From the NCBI RefSeq assembly GCF_002954665.1, contig NZ_MSCM01000001.1, positions 883,786-947,785 of the forward strand: 64,000 bases of DNA. The letters run 5' to 3'. Shown piece by piece: positions 45,275-55,027 of the stretch (positions are counted from its first letter, which is position 1; every line of letters begins with the position of its first letter). Below the pieces are notes generated by a model, which worked only from the letters and a program-made list of their open reading frames with translations, did no database searches and was not told the origin of the DNA. The position numbers and the translations under genes were made by a program. This stretch comes from Polaribacter glomeratus. GTDB taxonomy: Bacteria; Bacteroidota; Bacteroidia; Flavobacteriales; Flavobacteriaceae.

Positions 45275-45412
45275 ATGAAAAAAGCAGTATTTATTGTAGT
45301 TTGTATTTTAGGAATCAGTTGTTTTTCATCGTGTAGAAGCACAAGTTCTTCTTGTGGTTTGGCAGATAATACAACGAATCAAACAATATTACAACAGGTA
45401 GATTTAGTATAA
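45275..45412 (+). CDS. Very small lipoprotein (45 residues)
   Basis: A 45-residue open frame starts at ATG 45275 and ends at TAA 45412. It has a basic start, a hydrophobic core (AVFIVVCILGISCFSS) and a lipobox-like Cys (SSC, Cys20), followed by SSSC and a short Asn/Gln-rich tail. It is 18 bp downstream of the binding-protein-like gene and is followed by a terminator, so it is probably the last gene of that operon. Small lipoproteins of this type occur in Flavobacteriaceae. The function is unknown. Confidence 0.6.
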   Translation: MKKAVFIVVCILGISCFSSCRSTSSSCGLADNTTNQTILQQVDLV

Positions 45413-45442
45413 ATTTGGTTGTTTCTTAATCTCAAATTCAAT

Positions 45443-45470
45443 GAATCCGCTTTTTAAGCGGATTTTTTTG
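45443..45470 (+). terminator. Terminator of the DUF1835 operon
   Basis: AATCCGCTT pairs with AAGCGGATT around a short T-loop, followed by seven T. Confidence 0.92.
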
Positions 45471-45504
45471 TGAACTTGCAAGGCCATACTATCATACTTA
45501 CTTG

Positions 45505-46167
45505 TTACCATACTATTGGCTTCGCTCCTATTTTTTTTAAAAAAGTATTCGTTTTTGAAAATTGTTTACTACCAAACCAACCCCTCCAAGCTCCTAATGG
45601 AGAAGGATGAGGCGCTATAAATAGTGTATGTTTTTTACTATCGATCAATACCTTTTTACTTTCAGCAAATTTTCCCCAAAGTAAAAAAACCACATTCTCT
45701 TTTTCTTCTGATATTTGTTTGATTACTTCATCCGTAAAAGTTTCCCAACCCATTTTCTGATGACTTCCAGCTTCGTGAGCTCTTACAGTTAATGTTGCAT
45801 TCAATAATAAAACACCTTGTTTTGCCCATTTTTCTAGATTTCCACTTTGTGGGATTTCTTTGTCTAAATCTGAAGCAAGTTCTTTGAATATATTTTTTAA
45901 AGAAGGTGGATGTTTTATTCCGTCTTTTACTGAAAAGCACAAACCATTTGCTTGGTTTTCATCGTGATAAGGATCTTGACCAATAATAACCACTTTTAAA
46001 TCATTTAAAGAACAAAAGTCAAAAGCAGCGAAGATGTCTTTTTCCTTTGGATAACAAGTGTAATTTTTATATTCTGAAGAAACAAAACTTGCTAATTCTT
46101 TGAAATAAGGTTTTTTAAATTGAGGTTGTAGAATAGTTGACCAAGATTCAGAAAGATTTAAGTTCAT
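45505..46167 (-). CDS. ung: Uracil-DNA glycosylase
   Basis: A 220-residue family 1 uracil-DNA glycosylase that removes uracil from DNA. It carries the catalytic water-activating Asp block GQDPYHDENQANGLCFSV, the LLLNATLTV strand, and the His-containing minor-groove loop APHPSPLGAWRGWFGSKQFS. The length and motif order are standard. It is convergent with the small-lipoprotein operon and is a single-gene unit; the start ATG lies 21 bp inside AT-rich DNA upstream. Confidence 0.95.
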   Translation of the reverse strand: MNLNLSESWSTILQPQFKKPYFKELASFVSSEYKNYTCYPKEKDIFAAFDFCSLNDLKVVIIGQDPYHDENQANGLCFSVKDGIKHPPSLKNIFKELASDLDKEIPQSGNLEKWAKQGVLLLNATLTVRAHEAGSHQKMGWETFTDEVIKQISEEKENVVFLLWGKFAESKKVLIDSKKHTLFIAPHPSPLGAWRGWFGSKQFSKTNTFLKKIGAKPIVW

Positions 46168-46590
46168 TTATACTTCAATTTAATAATAACGTCAAAGATA
46201 TTTAATTTAATCAAATACTTCGTTCCTTAAATGAAACAAGCAGTTCCTTAAATGCCAATTTGTTGTTCTCTTTTACAATCTTAAATTTATACAAATTGAA
46301 AAAAAACTTAAAGCTATGAAAAAAGAAAAGAACTTATTTAATCATAATATAAGTATTTACAAATAATGTGCTTTAGAATGTCAATAAATTCTATTCCTAC
46401 TGTTAAATAAATAGTATTTATAAGCCTTTTCTAAAAGGTTGTACAGAAAATTGAACATTTAAAACATCCACTCATTTTATTAAAAATCTCTAATTCTACA
46501 ATTATGTTTTCTATAATTAGAACAGCATAAACATTGCTGCTTTTTTCTTAGAATTCTAATTTATTATTAATCAAAAAAATCAAAAAAGTT
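46168..46590. other. Promoter region and long leader of the DUF11/TSP3 gene
   Basis: 423 bp without a full gene. It contains the LytTR-type promoter (46222-46289). The predicted start of transcription near 46295 leaves a ~295-nt leader. A 16-codon frame at 46316-46366 (MKKEKNLFNHNISIYK) follows an A-rich stretch, and a hairpin TCTAATT/AATTAGA lies near 46492-46524. In the matching LRR promoter the leader is only ~30 nt. Confidence 0.55.
46222..46289 (+). promoter_or_regulatory. LytTR-type promoter of the DUF11/TSP3 gene
   Basis: Direct repeats GTTCCTTAAATG at 46222-46233 and 46243-46254 are 21 bp apart. TTG starts at 46260, 17 bp after the second repeat begins, and TAAATTTA follows at 46282-46289 after a 19-bp spacer. 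The same layout occurs at 54929 and 59321. Confidence 0.8.
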
Positions 46591-49500
46591 ATGAAAACAA
46601 AAAAACATGTAATCAAACCTTTAAAAAGAATGGGGCTTTCCAAAAGCTGCTTTCTTTTCCTGCTATTATTTGTGTCTTTTAGTGTAAAAGGGCAAATAAA
46701 TAGATCTAATACAGTTAGTGTTGGTAACAACAGAATGTATAAAGCTACAACTGTTAATTCTATAAAAACTGGCGCATTATTTAGTTACACACTATATGTT
46801 ACAATATATGGAGATGGTAATTTAGTAACATTAACAGACCAATTACCACCCGAATTAGAATTTGTGGGAAATAGTAACAATATTGCCATCTCACCTCAAG
46901 TATTTGCGAACACAGCTGCAAAAGGTCAAAATAATAATTTAGTAACAGTTGTGCTACAAGCACCATCTGATGGTAGTAGTTCTTCTGTTGAAATATTAAT
47001 TCCTGTAAGGTTTAAAGGTGGTATTACAGCTAATGGCACTATAGCAAAAAACTCTGCAACTATTTCGACAAATGATCAGTCTGCAACTACAAACCCAATT
47101 ACTGTAACTGCAATTGCAATTTTAAATTGGGAAATTAAAAAAGAAATAATTGAACCCACACAAAAAGACCCAAATACAGGTGAATGGATTGTAGCACCTG
47201 GAGCTACTGCTAGGTTTAGAATAACTGTTAAAGAAAAAAACCCGCAAGACAATTTTGGTGTTTTAAATTTAACAAACTTACAAATATTAGAAGCACCACA
47301 ACCATCCAATGTCACTATGAATCTTGTAGCTACTGGAGGTAATAATAACATTCCTTTAAGTCTATTAAATTTAAATACAAGCACTAACATTATTACGAGT
47401 ACCAATTCTCAGACTTTCTTAAATGCAACAGAAACATTTAGCTCGTTTTACATTGATATAGACATCACCTACCCATCAAACTTACCAGTAAACACAACTA
47501 CTTGTTTTGGTAATGTTGCAGATATTACTGCAAATTATGCTTCTTTAACAACAAATAACACCTTTACTGCTAGTAGTGATGCTGATCTTAATTGTATTTA
47601 TATAAGCAACTATTGCGTATTAAATAATTGTAATCGTGTAAATTTTGATTACAGTTTTAAAAAATATGTTAGCGGTAACAAAAAAACAGTTGGTTGTAAT
47701 CTTTACTATATTATGGAATTTCATAATTCATCTACATCTGGAGAGGTTATTGAAAACGCACAAATAAGCGATATATTTCCAACGAACATTAATGTTAATC
47801 AAGTAATGATTCAGGTTTTTAAACCGGGTTCTGGAACTGGGTCTATACCACATTCAGGTTCATATTCTTTTGGTGGATCTGCAATTAATTATTCTACTTC
47901 TGGAAATATGTATATAGATACAACAGCAGACCCATCGTCTCTAATAGTTGATTTAAGCTCAAACCTTGACCCAGAATATCAGATAAAAGTTCAAGTTCGT
48001 TTCACTATTGATCTTAATGTACAACCTGGTACAACAATTATTAATGACGCTACAACAGAATTTAACTTTTTAAATAATACTCAGATAATTGACTCAGCAA
48101 GAAATTCTTTTAATGTTGAAACACCAGAACCAGAACTTCATATTCAAAAGTTAGTTTGTCAAGGTTATAACTCCTATCATAATCCAGGAGATATAATTCG
48201 TTACAGATTATTAATATTTAATAAAGGTACAGATGCTCTAAATAATGTTGTTATTGAAGATGAATTAGATCCTAATTTCGAATTCCTACCCAGTACGGTA
48301 AGTTATTATTCCTATGCGCCTTCTAACCCAAATAGTTTCAGTACTATTTGCAACCCAACAATATCAGGTAATTATAGTAATTGGGGCTTAACTTTTAGCC
48401 AAACTCCAACAAATTATGGTGCAACAAATTTAAAATGGACAGTACCTTCTATCGGCCCACTTTGTGGTAACACTTCTACATCACATAATAACTATATAGA
48501 GTTTGATGTTAAAATTAAGGAAAATGCACCTCCAGGTTCTTATTATAATAAATTTACAGTAAATGGAGACGAACTAACAACCCCTAAATCATCAAACGAT
48601 TCTAAAATAAATGTTAAAGTTTTAGCAGGTAATAAAGTTATTAAATTACAAAGTTTAGACAATGGTACAACGTGGACAAACTCTACAGTAACGCCAAATG
48701 TTTTGCCCAGACAAAATATTTTATACCGACTAAACATTAAAAACCTTGGTAATTTAGAGTTTAAAGATTTGGTTATTACAGATGCTTTGCCAAATGTTAA
48801 TTTCACTCCAAATTCAGAAACAATATCATTATCTACAGGCGGAAGTAATTTTATTATAAACACCACAGATTTTAGTACTAATTTTAGTAATAATACTTTA
48901 ACGGTATCTTCTTTACCTAATTTCTTATTTGTTTATGGAGATGAAATTAATATAGACATACCTGCAACAGTTGTTACAACTGTACAACTTAATAGTGAAA
49001 TTTGTAATACTTTTAATTATACAGCTATTGATCAATACAATGGTTTATCGACACAAAACTTAACTCCTGCTCCAGTTTGTGTTGTTGTTAAAGACAATTG
49101 CCCAGGCATAGAAAATGCAGATCAAATAGACACAGATGAAGATGGTATTGGTGATGCTTGTGATAATTGTTCAATGGTAATTAACCCTAATCAATTAGAT
49201 TCTGATGGTAATGGTATTGGTGATGCTTGTGAACCGCCAGTTGAAGAAGTAGATTGTTATACATTTGATGAAGAGTTTAATAAAGAAAATTGGATAAATG
49301 ATAATCTAAAAGATATTTCTTTTGAAAAAGATGAAGAACATCAAAATTTTATAGCATTTAAGAATAATGAAAAAGAATCTAGTCTTATAAATAACAAAGA
49401 CTTTACTGGTGATTGGTTAAAGTTTTTTCCAGGAAATTGTATGTGTTTCGATTTTATAGTAAGCTATAAAGATAAATCGAATAACAATATTGGAACAGCT

Positions 49501-51654
49501 CCAAAACTAGCAATATATACAGGATCATCTATAACCTCAATTGGTCAAATAAATACGAGACTAAGAGCAGTTTTTGTAGGGAATGCATCAAACCCAATCT
49601 TACCAAATAATATTTGGGGTAACTATTGTTTACCAATTTACGAGGCAACTAATAATACAATACCTAGCAATAGTTTAGGAAACTGGCAATTATTTAAACC
49701 AAATAGTACTACACAATTAACAGGCTCTGATGCAGTAAATGCTTGGAATCAATTAATTATTGAAGTTACAGGTATTTTATTTGAATCAGAATACGATGGT
49801 TCTTTTACAGAAACCATTGGGTTAGACAACTTTTGTGCATCAGATTGTGAACCACCTTGTAAAGGAGACAAAGATTCTGATGGAGATGGTATACCAGATG
49901 AATGTGATAATTGTCCAGAAAAATACAATCCTAATCAAGAAGATTCTAATAATGATGGTATTGGTGATGTTTGTTGTGAAGGCAAAGAAGACAGAGATAA
50001 AGATGGAATCCCTGATGATTGTGACAATTGTCCAACAAGATACAACCCAGACCAAAAAGATACAGATGGAGATGGAAAAGGTGATCTTTGTGATCTTGAT
50101 TGTGTAGAAGGACCAGATTTTGATAAAGATGGTTGGCTAGATGCCTGTGATAATTGTCCTAAAAATTACAACCCAAATCAGTCTGATATTGATAATGACG
50201 GATTAGGTGATTTTTGTGATCCTGATTTTGTAGTTGATTCTGATGGTGATGGAATACCAGATAATAAAGACAATTGTCCAGACACAAAAAACCCAGAACA
50301 AACAGATTCAGATGGTGATGGTATAGGTGATGCTTGTGATAATTGTATAGAAATAGCAAACACAGATCAATTAGATTCAGATGGTGATGGTGTTGGTGAT
50401 GTTTGCGACCCTCCTAACTGTGGAGATATAGATACTGATGGTATTGGTGATGCTTGTGATAATTGCCCAAATACTGTAAATCCAGATCAATTAGATGTAA
50501 ATAATGATGGTAAAGGTGATGCATGTTACCCACCAAACCCTTGTGTAGATATTGATACTGATGAAGATGGCATTTTTGATTTATGCGATAATTGCCCTAA
50601 AACTAAAAACGAAGATCAATTAGATACGGATGGCGATGGTATTGGAGATATTTGTGACCCAACACCTTGTGGCATAGAAGATAAAGATAAAGACGGCACC
50701 CCAGATTTATGTGATAATTGCCCAGAAATTTCAAACCCAAACCAAGAAGATACAGATAAAGATGGTATTGGAGACGCTTGTAAAGACTGTGATAAAGATA
50801 CAGATGGTGATGGAGTTCTAGACTTAGTTGATAACTGCCCAACAAGACACAACCCAGATCAATTAGATACTGATGGTGATGGTCTTGGAGATGTTTGTGA
50901 TTTTATAAACCCAATATGTTGTATAGATTTTGGTTGGAATGATATTTTCTATGAAATGGACCCAGATATAGGGGTAATAAAAGTTGTAGATGATTATGAC
51001 TTTACCTTAGATTCTGATTTTATTACAGATTATAAAGTAACGTTAGTTTATTCAGACATAAAACATAGTAAAGTAGAAAATGGAAAATTACCAGCTAAAA
51101 TTTCTTTATATCCTTTAAAAAGTTCAATTTCTAACGAAAAATTAGAATTAAAAGAACCAATTTACGGAAATGATGATAAAGGTAATACTGTTTTTAATGA
51201 GATTTCTTGGTGGACAGAAGCTGGTGTTAGTTTTAGAGAAAAAAATAATTTAAAAATAGCATATTCATTACCATATTATAAAGATTGTACAGATTGCGAT
51301 TACATAGCAACCTTATATTTTAAAGTTTCTGTAATTGATAAACATGGCAACTATAAAGAAGAACTAATTTTAAGAACAGTTGAAATTAAAAACAATGTAG
51401 TTTTAAAAACTACGCAAGAAAGTAGTAAACAATCGTTTTTAATTTATCCAAATCCTGTAAAGGAGTACATGAATATTTTTTCTCAAATTGCAGGAAAAAG
51501 TGTTTTGTATGATATTAATGGCAAAGAATTAAGAAATTTCGGTATAAATGTAGGTGACAATAAAATTAAAGTTACCAATTTACCAAAAGGAGTTTACATT
51601 CTTAAAACAATGGGAGATAACTTAAATAATACCTCTAAAATTGTAATAGAATAA
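46591..51654 (+). CDS. Giant secreted DUF11 / thrombospondin type 3 repeat protein, T9SS type A
   Basis: A 1687-residue secreted surface protein. The signal peptide is [20 protein letters not shown]. Residues about 30-820 form repeated DUF11-like Ig domains (for example [20 protein letters not shown] and the related [20 protein letters not shown]). Thrombospondin type 3 calcium repeats ([14 protein letters not shown] with DNCP) occur at about 836-883 and 1091-1440. A separate beta-domain lies at about 884-1085, and the C-terminus (about 1605-1687) is a T9SS type A sorting domain ([16 protein letters not shown] through GVYILKT). It probably forms a calcium-stiffened fibre or adhesin. A terminator follows at once. 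The LytTR-type promoter suggests control by the kinase-regulator pair downstream. Confidence 0.9.
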   Translation: MKTKKHVIKPLKRMGLSKSCFLFLLLFVSFSVKGQINRSNTVSVGNNRMYKATTVNSIKTGALFSYTLYVTIYGDGNLVTLTDQLPPELEFVGNSNNIAISPQVFANTAAKGQNNNLVTVVLQAPSDGSSSSVEILIPVRFKGGITANGTIAKNSATISTNDQSATTNPITVTAIAILNWEIKKEIIEPTQKDPNTGEWIVAPGATARFRITVKEKNPQDNFGVLNLTNLQILEAPQPSNVTMNLVATGGNNNIPLSLLNLNTSTNIITSTNSQTFLNATETFSSFYIDIDITYPSNLPVNTTTCFGNVADITANYASLTTNNTFTASSDADLNCIYISNYCVLNNCNRVNFDYSFKKYVSGNKKTVGCNLYYIMEFHNSSTSGEVIENAQISDIFPTNINVNQVMIQVFKPGSGTGSIPHSGSYSFGGSAINYSTSGNMYIDTTADPSSLIVDLSSNLDPEYQIKVQVRFTIDLNVQPGTTIINDATTEFNFLNNTQIIDSARNSFNVETPEPELHIQKLVCQGYNSYHNPGDIIRYRLLIFNKGTDALNNVVIEDELDPNFEFLPSTVSYYSYAPSNPNSFSTICNPTISGNYSNWGLTFSQTPTNYGATNLKWTVPSIGPLCGNTSTSHNNYIEFDVKIKENAPPGSYYNKFTVNGDELTTPKSSNDSKINVKVLAGNKVIKLQSLDNGTTWTNSTVTPNVLPRQNILYRLNIKNLGNLEFKDLVITDALPNVNFTPNSETISLSTGGSNFIINTTDFSTNFSNNTLTVSSLPNFLFVYGDEINIDIPATVVTTVQLNSEICNTFNYTAIDQYNGLSTQNLTPAPVCVVVKDNCPGIENADQIDTDEDGIGDACDNCSMVINPNQLDSDGNGIGDACEPPVEEVDCYTFDEEFNKENWINDNLKDISFEKDEEHQNFIAFKNNEKESSLINNKDFTGDWLKFFPGNCMCFDFIVSYKDKSNNNIGTAPKLAIYTGSSITSIGQINTRLRAVFVGNASNPILPNNIWGNYCLPIYEATNNTIPSNSLGNWQLFKPNSTTQLTGSDAVNAWNQLIIEVTGILFESEYDGSFTETIGLDNFCASDCEPPCKGDKDSDGDGIPDECDNCPEKYNPNQEDSNNDGIGDVCCEGKEDRDKDGIPDDCDNCPTRYNPDQKDTDGDGKGDLCDLDCVEGPDFDKDGWLDACDNCPKNYNPNQSDIDNDGLGDFCDPDFVVDSDGDGIPDNKDNCPDTKNPEQTDSDGDGIGDACDNCIEIANTDQLDSDGDGVGDVCDPPNCGDIDTDGIGDACDNCPNTVNPDQLDVNNDGKGDACYPPNPCVDIDTDEDGIFDLCDNCPKTKNEDQLDTDGDGIGDICDPTPCGIEDKDKDGTPDLCDNCPEISNPNQEDTDKDGIGDACKDCDKDTDGDGVLDLVDNCPTRHNPDQLDTDGDGLGDVCDFINPICCIDFGWNDIFYEMDPDIGVIKVVDDYDFTLDSDFITDYKVTLVYSDIKHSKVENGKLPAKISLYPLKSSISNEKLELKEPIYGNDDKGNTVFNEISWWTEAGVSFREKNNLKIAYSLPYYKDCTDCDYIATLYFKVSVIDKHGNYKEELILRTVEIKNNVVLKTTQESSKQSFLIYPNPVKEYMNIFSQIAGKSVLYDINGKELRNFGINVGDNKIKVTNLPKGVYILKTMGDNLNNTSKIVIE

Positions 51655-51662
51655 TAAAATAG

Positions 51663-51698
51663 AAAACCTCACAGACATTTATGTCTGTGAGGTTTTTT
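51663..51698 (+). terminator. Terminator of the DUF11/TSP3 gene
   Basis: AAAACCTCACAGACA pairs with its complement from 51683, around a TTTAT loop, followed by six T. Confidence 0.95.
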
Positions 51699-51726
51699 AA
51701 TATAAACTCTTTTAAAATTTAAAACT

Positions 51727-52335
51727 ATGAAAACAATTAAAAAATCTACTCCAATTATTTTATCAATTACAGCGGTACTACTATTCTTAACCTTTGGAAC
51801 AGGCTGCCGAGATAGTGATGAAATAACGCCTACACCTGTAAATTTAAACGAACATTTTAGATATTCTTTAGATGGCGGAAGTACTTATAAGGAAATAGAT
51901 TTAAACCAAGTAACAGCTAAATACAGACCTGACCCTAATGGTATAGAGAGTTTTAATATCGTGATTATACCAGCTGCCAGTACTAATCTTGTAGAAAAAC
52001 TAACAGCAACTTTTTATTTGCAAAATTTTGGGAGCTTTATAAGCAGTTCACCAAACCAAACTAATTATTTATGGGGTATTCCAGGCTTTGACACCAGATC
52101 AACTACAAGTAACACTTTTTTCTTTTCTGATATAACCAGACCTGTTATATTCAATGTAGGAGCCTTTATAAATAATCAAATTACTACTACAGTTACAGAA
52201 TACCCAACAACTGTAAACAGCCCAACAGAAGGTTATATTGCATTTACTTTTAGTGGAACCTATGTAGTAGACCAAAATAATCCTTTAATAACTGGTTCAA
52301 TTATGGGAAGTGCACGTATTAAAAGAACAGAGTAA
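51727..52335 (+). CDS. Hypothetical lipoprotein A of the Lgt-paralogue cluster
   Basis: A 202-residue predicted lipoprotein. The signal peptide (IILSITAVLLFLTFGTGC, Cys about 27) has a lipobox-like end followed by an acidic RDSDE, then a soluble beta-rich domain (NLNEHFRYSLDGGSTYKEID). No family was recognised. It is 14 bp upstream of an Lgt paralogue, with a second lipoprotein gene after that, so the three form one unit. It may be a surface lipoprotein modified by the neighbouring enzyme. Confidence 0.7.
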   Translation: MKTIKKSTPIILSITAVLLFLTFGTGCRDSDEITPTPVNLNEHFRYSLDGGSTYKEIDLNQVTAKYRPDPNGIESFNIVIIPAASTNLVEKLTATFYLQNFGSFISSSPNQTNYLWGIPGFDTRSTTSNTFFFSDITRPVIFNVGAFINNQITTTVTEYPTTVNSPTEGYIAFTFSGTYVVDQNNPLITGSIMGSARIKRTE

Positions 52336-52349
52336 ATATTTATTATAAA

Positions 52350-53099
52350 ATGTATCCAAAAATAATAGAATATCAAAATATTACCATTTACACCTATGCT
52401 TTGTGCATTGTTTTAGGCACATTATTAGCTGTGATATACACAAAAATACAGACCAAAAAAGCATTAAACTTAGAGATCCCAAACAATTTTTTCTACTTGG
52501 TTTTTACTGCAGGTTTTGTTGGCGGAAAATTATTTTTATTTTTTGAGAAGCCAATATATTATTTACAAAACCCAAAAAGTATTTTCAATATTTTTTCTGG
52601 CGGCTTTGTGTTTTATGGTTCTTTTATTTGCTGTGTTTTTACAATTATCTGGTATTTAAAAAAACATAAAACATCAGCTCTACCAATGTTAGATATTTTA
52701 GCAATTACAACAACTATTGTTCACGCAATTGGCAGAATGGGCTGCTTTTTTGCAGGTTGCTGTTATGGAAAGCCTACCGATTCTTTTTTTGGAGTTATTT
52801 TTCCAACTACAAATAATGTTGCTGTGCATCCCACACAATTATACGAAGTGTTTTCTATACTTATAATTATGTGTTTACTTTTTATCATCAAAAGAAATAA
52901 AAAGTTTAACGGACAAATATTTATTTCTTATATAACTCTCTACGCAATTGCAAGAAGCATTTTAGAAATTTATAGAGGAGATTACAGAGGCTTTATTCTT
53001 GATGGTTTTATATCACATTCTCAATTCATTGCCATTATTTTATTAACTATTACTGCTTATTTATATTTTAAATTAAAACAAAAAACAATAACTAATTAA
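52350..53099 (+). CDS. Prolipoprotein diacylglyceryl transferase paralogue (Lgt-like)
   Basis: A 249-residue polytopic membrane protein of the Lgt family, which attaches diacylglycerol to the lipobox Cys of prolipoproteins. It has the Lgt signature HAIGRMGCFFAGCCYG (His125, Arg129), HPTQLYE near 160 and ARSILEIYRGDYRG. The region aligned to the H-G-G active-site loop reads GGFVFYGSF, with Tyr89 in place of the essential His103 of E. coli Lgt, so it belongs to a divergent subfamily and may have altered activity. Genes for two lipoproteins flank it within 15 bp on each side, strongly suggesting it serves them. Confidence 0.82.
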   Translation: MYPKIIEYQNITIYTYALCIVLGTLLAVIYTKIQTKKALNLEIPNNFFYLVFTAGFVGGKLFLFFEKPIYYLQNPKSIFNIFSGGFVFYGSFICCVFTIIWYLKKHKTSALPMLDILAITTTIVHAIGRMGCFFAGCCYGKPTDSFFGVIFPTTNNVAVHPTQLYEVFSILIIMCLLFIIKRNKKFNGQIFISYITLYAIARSILEIYRGDYRGFILDGFISHSQFIAIILLTITAYLYFKLKQKTITN

Positions 53100-53110
53100 A
53101 ACAAAAAATT

Positions 53111-53698
53111 ATGAAATCATTTTTAAAAAAAACGTTCCCATTTTTACTATTAATCGGGACAATCTTTATCATAGGTTCTGGATGCGGAGATGGAAACCCA
53201 GAACCTCCTCAACCAACTATTTGTGCAAGTTCAGAAAACACAATAGAAACAGCACTTTCTAGTTTAACAAATAGGTCAATGGATTTCCAAGTTCATGAGT
53301 ATGTATTTACAACAAATGTTGCTGGAAATATTTGCGCTATTGGATATCAAAGTTTGGTACAAACCACACCTTTCCCTATCGATAATAGCACTGTAAGTTA
53401 TAAAATAGAAATTGTTGACGGACCTGCAATTAATAGTACATTTTCGACTGCTACTATTGATTATATAACACTTAATACTCCTTTCGCAATAGTACCAGAG
53501 GTAAAATACACGATAAAAAGAACAGGTGGAGATGGTTTAAATTCTTCCTCAGGACGTACAGCTGCCTCAACCTTTCCATATACAAGTGGCAACATTACCT
53601 TTTTAAGTTCTAATTTTGTAGATAGCTCTAGTTCTGGCGGTGGTCCAGTTCCTAATAATGGAATCCCAAAAATTTATTTTAAATTTGATACCAACTAA
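53111..53698 (+). CDS. Hypothetical lipoprotein B of the Lgt-paralogue cluster
   Basis: A 195-residue predicted lipoprotein. The signal (FPFLLLIGTIFIIGSGC, Cys about 25) is followed by GDGNPEPPQPT and a beta-rich domain with several Ser/Gly/Asn-rich loops. It is 11 bp after the Lgt paralogue and is followed by a strong terminator. It shares the signal-peptide style and a Pro-rich linker with lipoprotein A, though their domains are different. Function is unknown. Confidence 0.7.
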   Translation: MKSFLKKTFPFLLLIGTIFIIGSGCGDGNPEPPQPTICASSENTIETALSSLTNRSMDFQVHEYVFTTNVAGNICAIGYQSLVQTTPFPIDNSTVSYKIEIVDGPAINSTFSTATIDYITLNTPFAIVPEVKYTIKRTGGDGLNSSSGRTAASTFPYTSGNITFLSSNFVDSSSSGGGPVPNNGIPKIYFKFDTN

Positions 53699-53722
53699 AA
53701 GTGTAAACTTAAAACAATAAGC

Positions 53723-53753
53723 AAACGAGTGTTAAAAATTAACACTCGTTTTT
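53723..53753 (+). terminator. Terminator of the lipoprotein/Lgt cluster
   Basis: AAACGAGTGTT pairs with AACACTCGTTT around a short A/T loop, followed by T. Confidence 0.92.
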
Positions 53754-53767
53754 AGTCTTTAGTAAAA

Positions 53768-54697
53768 ATGAAAACCATACTCGCTTATCTAAAAAAGCAT
53801 TTTAAACAAGATTATAAAAGGGGAACTTACTTTCTTTTTTTCTTATTTTTAGGAATTTTAATTTTCCTTAACCACACCACCAATTTTCCGATTCTTTTTT
53901 TTAAGAATCAGCAAGAATCTTTATGGATTTACGGATATTATTTTTTATTTTTTGGATTTGCATACTACTCATCCATTGCAATAATAGCCGTTACAAAATC
54001 TGAATACACTTTTCTAAAATCCTTCTATTTTTGGATTACAAGTCTGTTTGCTATACTACTCGTTAGTCTCCGATTTGGTTTTTTAGACTATTTTAGTTGG
54101 ATACAAAAAAATATTGCGCCTCAAAAAATACTTTTTTACACTACAATTATTTCAAGAAGTATTAGGTTTATAATCTTTTCATTCGGAATTGCATTTTTTT
54201 ATTTTTTGTTTGAAAAAAATAATAGAAATTTTTATGGTTTTTCCTTTAAAAACGTGAAATGGAAACCTTATTTAGTATTGCTATTAATTGTGTTTCCATT
54301 TATTATTTTCGCATCGTTTCAACCGAGTTTTTTACAACAATATCCCACTATTGGGAATGCGGGTACATTTATAAATAAATGGATTGCCTTGGCAATTTAC
54401 GAACCAATATATTTAATTGATTTTGTTACTATTGAATGGTTTTTTAGAGGTTTTTTAATTTTAGGAATGGTAAAGTTTTTAGGCTCTAAAGCTATTTTAC
54501 CTATGGTAGCGTTGTATGCCTTTTTTCATATAGGAAAACCTACAGGAGAAATCATTGGGTCTGTTTTTGGTGGTTATATTTTAGGCATTGTTTCTCTACA
54601 CAGTCGATCAATTATTGGTGGAATAATCATTCATATAGGTGTTGCTTTTTTGATGGATGCAATGGCAGTTCTTCAAAAATGTGCTACTTGTTCTTGA
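53768..54697 (+). CDS. CPBP family intramembrane endopeptidase
   Basis: A 309-residue polytopic protein of the CPBP (CAAX protease / bacteriocin-processing) family. About eight hydrophobic segments are visible. The catalytic motif appears as IEWFFRG near 221-227, where the canonical EExxxR has lost its first Glu but keeps Glu-x3-Arg, and the second motif is the FHIGKP block near 255, with a His. The gene begins 15 bp after the preceding terminator. It may process a membrane or exported substrate of this region; a defensive or signalling role is also possible. Confidence 0.8.
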   Translation: MKTILAYLKKHFKQDYKRGTYFLFFLFLGILIFLNHTTNFPILFFKNQQESLWIYGYYFLFFGFAYYSSIAIIAVTKSEYTFLKSFYFWITSLFAILLVSLRFGFLDYFSWIQKNIAPQKILFYTTIISRSIRFIIFSFGIAFFYFLFEKNNRNFYGFSFKNVKWKPYLVLLLIVFPFIIFASFQPSFLQQYPTIGNAGTFINKWIALAIYEPIYLIDFVTIEWFFRGFLILGMVKFLGSKAILPMVALYAFFHIGKPTGEIIGSVFGGYILGIVSLHSRSIIGGIIIHIGVAFLMDAMAVLQKCATCS

Positions 54698-54869
54698 AAG
54701 ATCATTGCTAATAAAAACGACTTACCTCTTATCAGGACAGACTACTATTCTATAAAAGCGCACTTTCCTTAAATATAGTTTTATTACCAAAGGAAATTTT
54801 TTGCTATATGAATAAAAATTACCCAAACCATTCAAATTATAGATTTAAAAAATTAGAATTGAAATCGTT

Positions 54870-54906
54870 AAAACTCCATATCTAAAAAAAATGATATGGC
54901 GTTTTT
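54870..54906 (+). terminator. Hairpin terminator, copy 1 of the ACTCCATATC family
   Basis: AAAACTCCATATC pairs with GATATGGCGTTTT (one G-T or mismatch), followed by T. The segment TTGAAATCGTTAAAACTCCA (from 54859) is almost identical to the start of the kinase gene at 59440. Confidence 0.8.
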
Positions 54907-54928
54907 CTTTAATTTAATCAACTACTCA

Positions 54929-54996
54929 TTTCCTTAAATGAAATAAGCAGTTCCTTTAATAACAACTTGTTTTTCTCTTTTACAATCTTAACTTTA
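54929..54996 (+). promoter_or_regulatory. LytTR-type promoter of the LRR gene
   Basis: Direct repeats TTTCCTTAAATG at 54929-54940 and GTTCCTTTAATA at 54950-54961 are 21 bp apart. TTG begins at 54967, 17 bp after the second repeat begins, and TAACTTTA follows at 54989-54996 after 19 bp. The layout equals that at 46222-46289 to the base. Confidence 0.8.
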
Positions 54997-55027
54997 TTAA
55001 AAATGAAAAAGAATAAAACAAAACGTT

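Larger units (their letters stand above)
54698..55027. other. Gene-free stretch before the LRR gene
   Basis: 330 bp holding the terminator hairpin at 54870-54906 and the LytTR-type promoter at 54929-54996. The first ~170 bp after the CPBP gene contain nothing recognisable. Confidence 0.6.

Noticed and set aside
49835..50107. Frames on both strands within the TSP3 repeats
   Set aside because: They are shadows produced by the repetitive GATGGTGATGG sequence of the calcium repeats.
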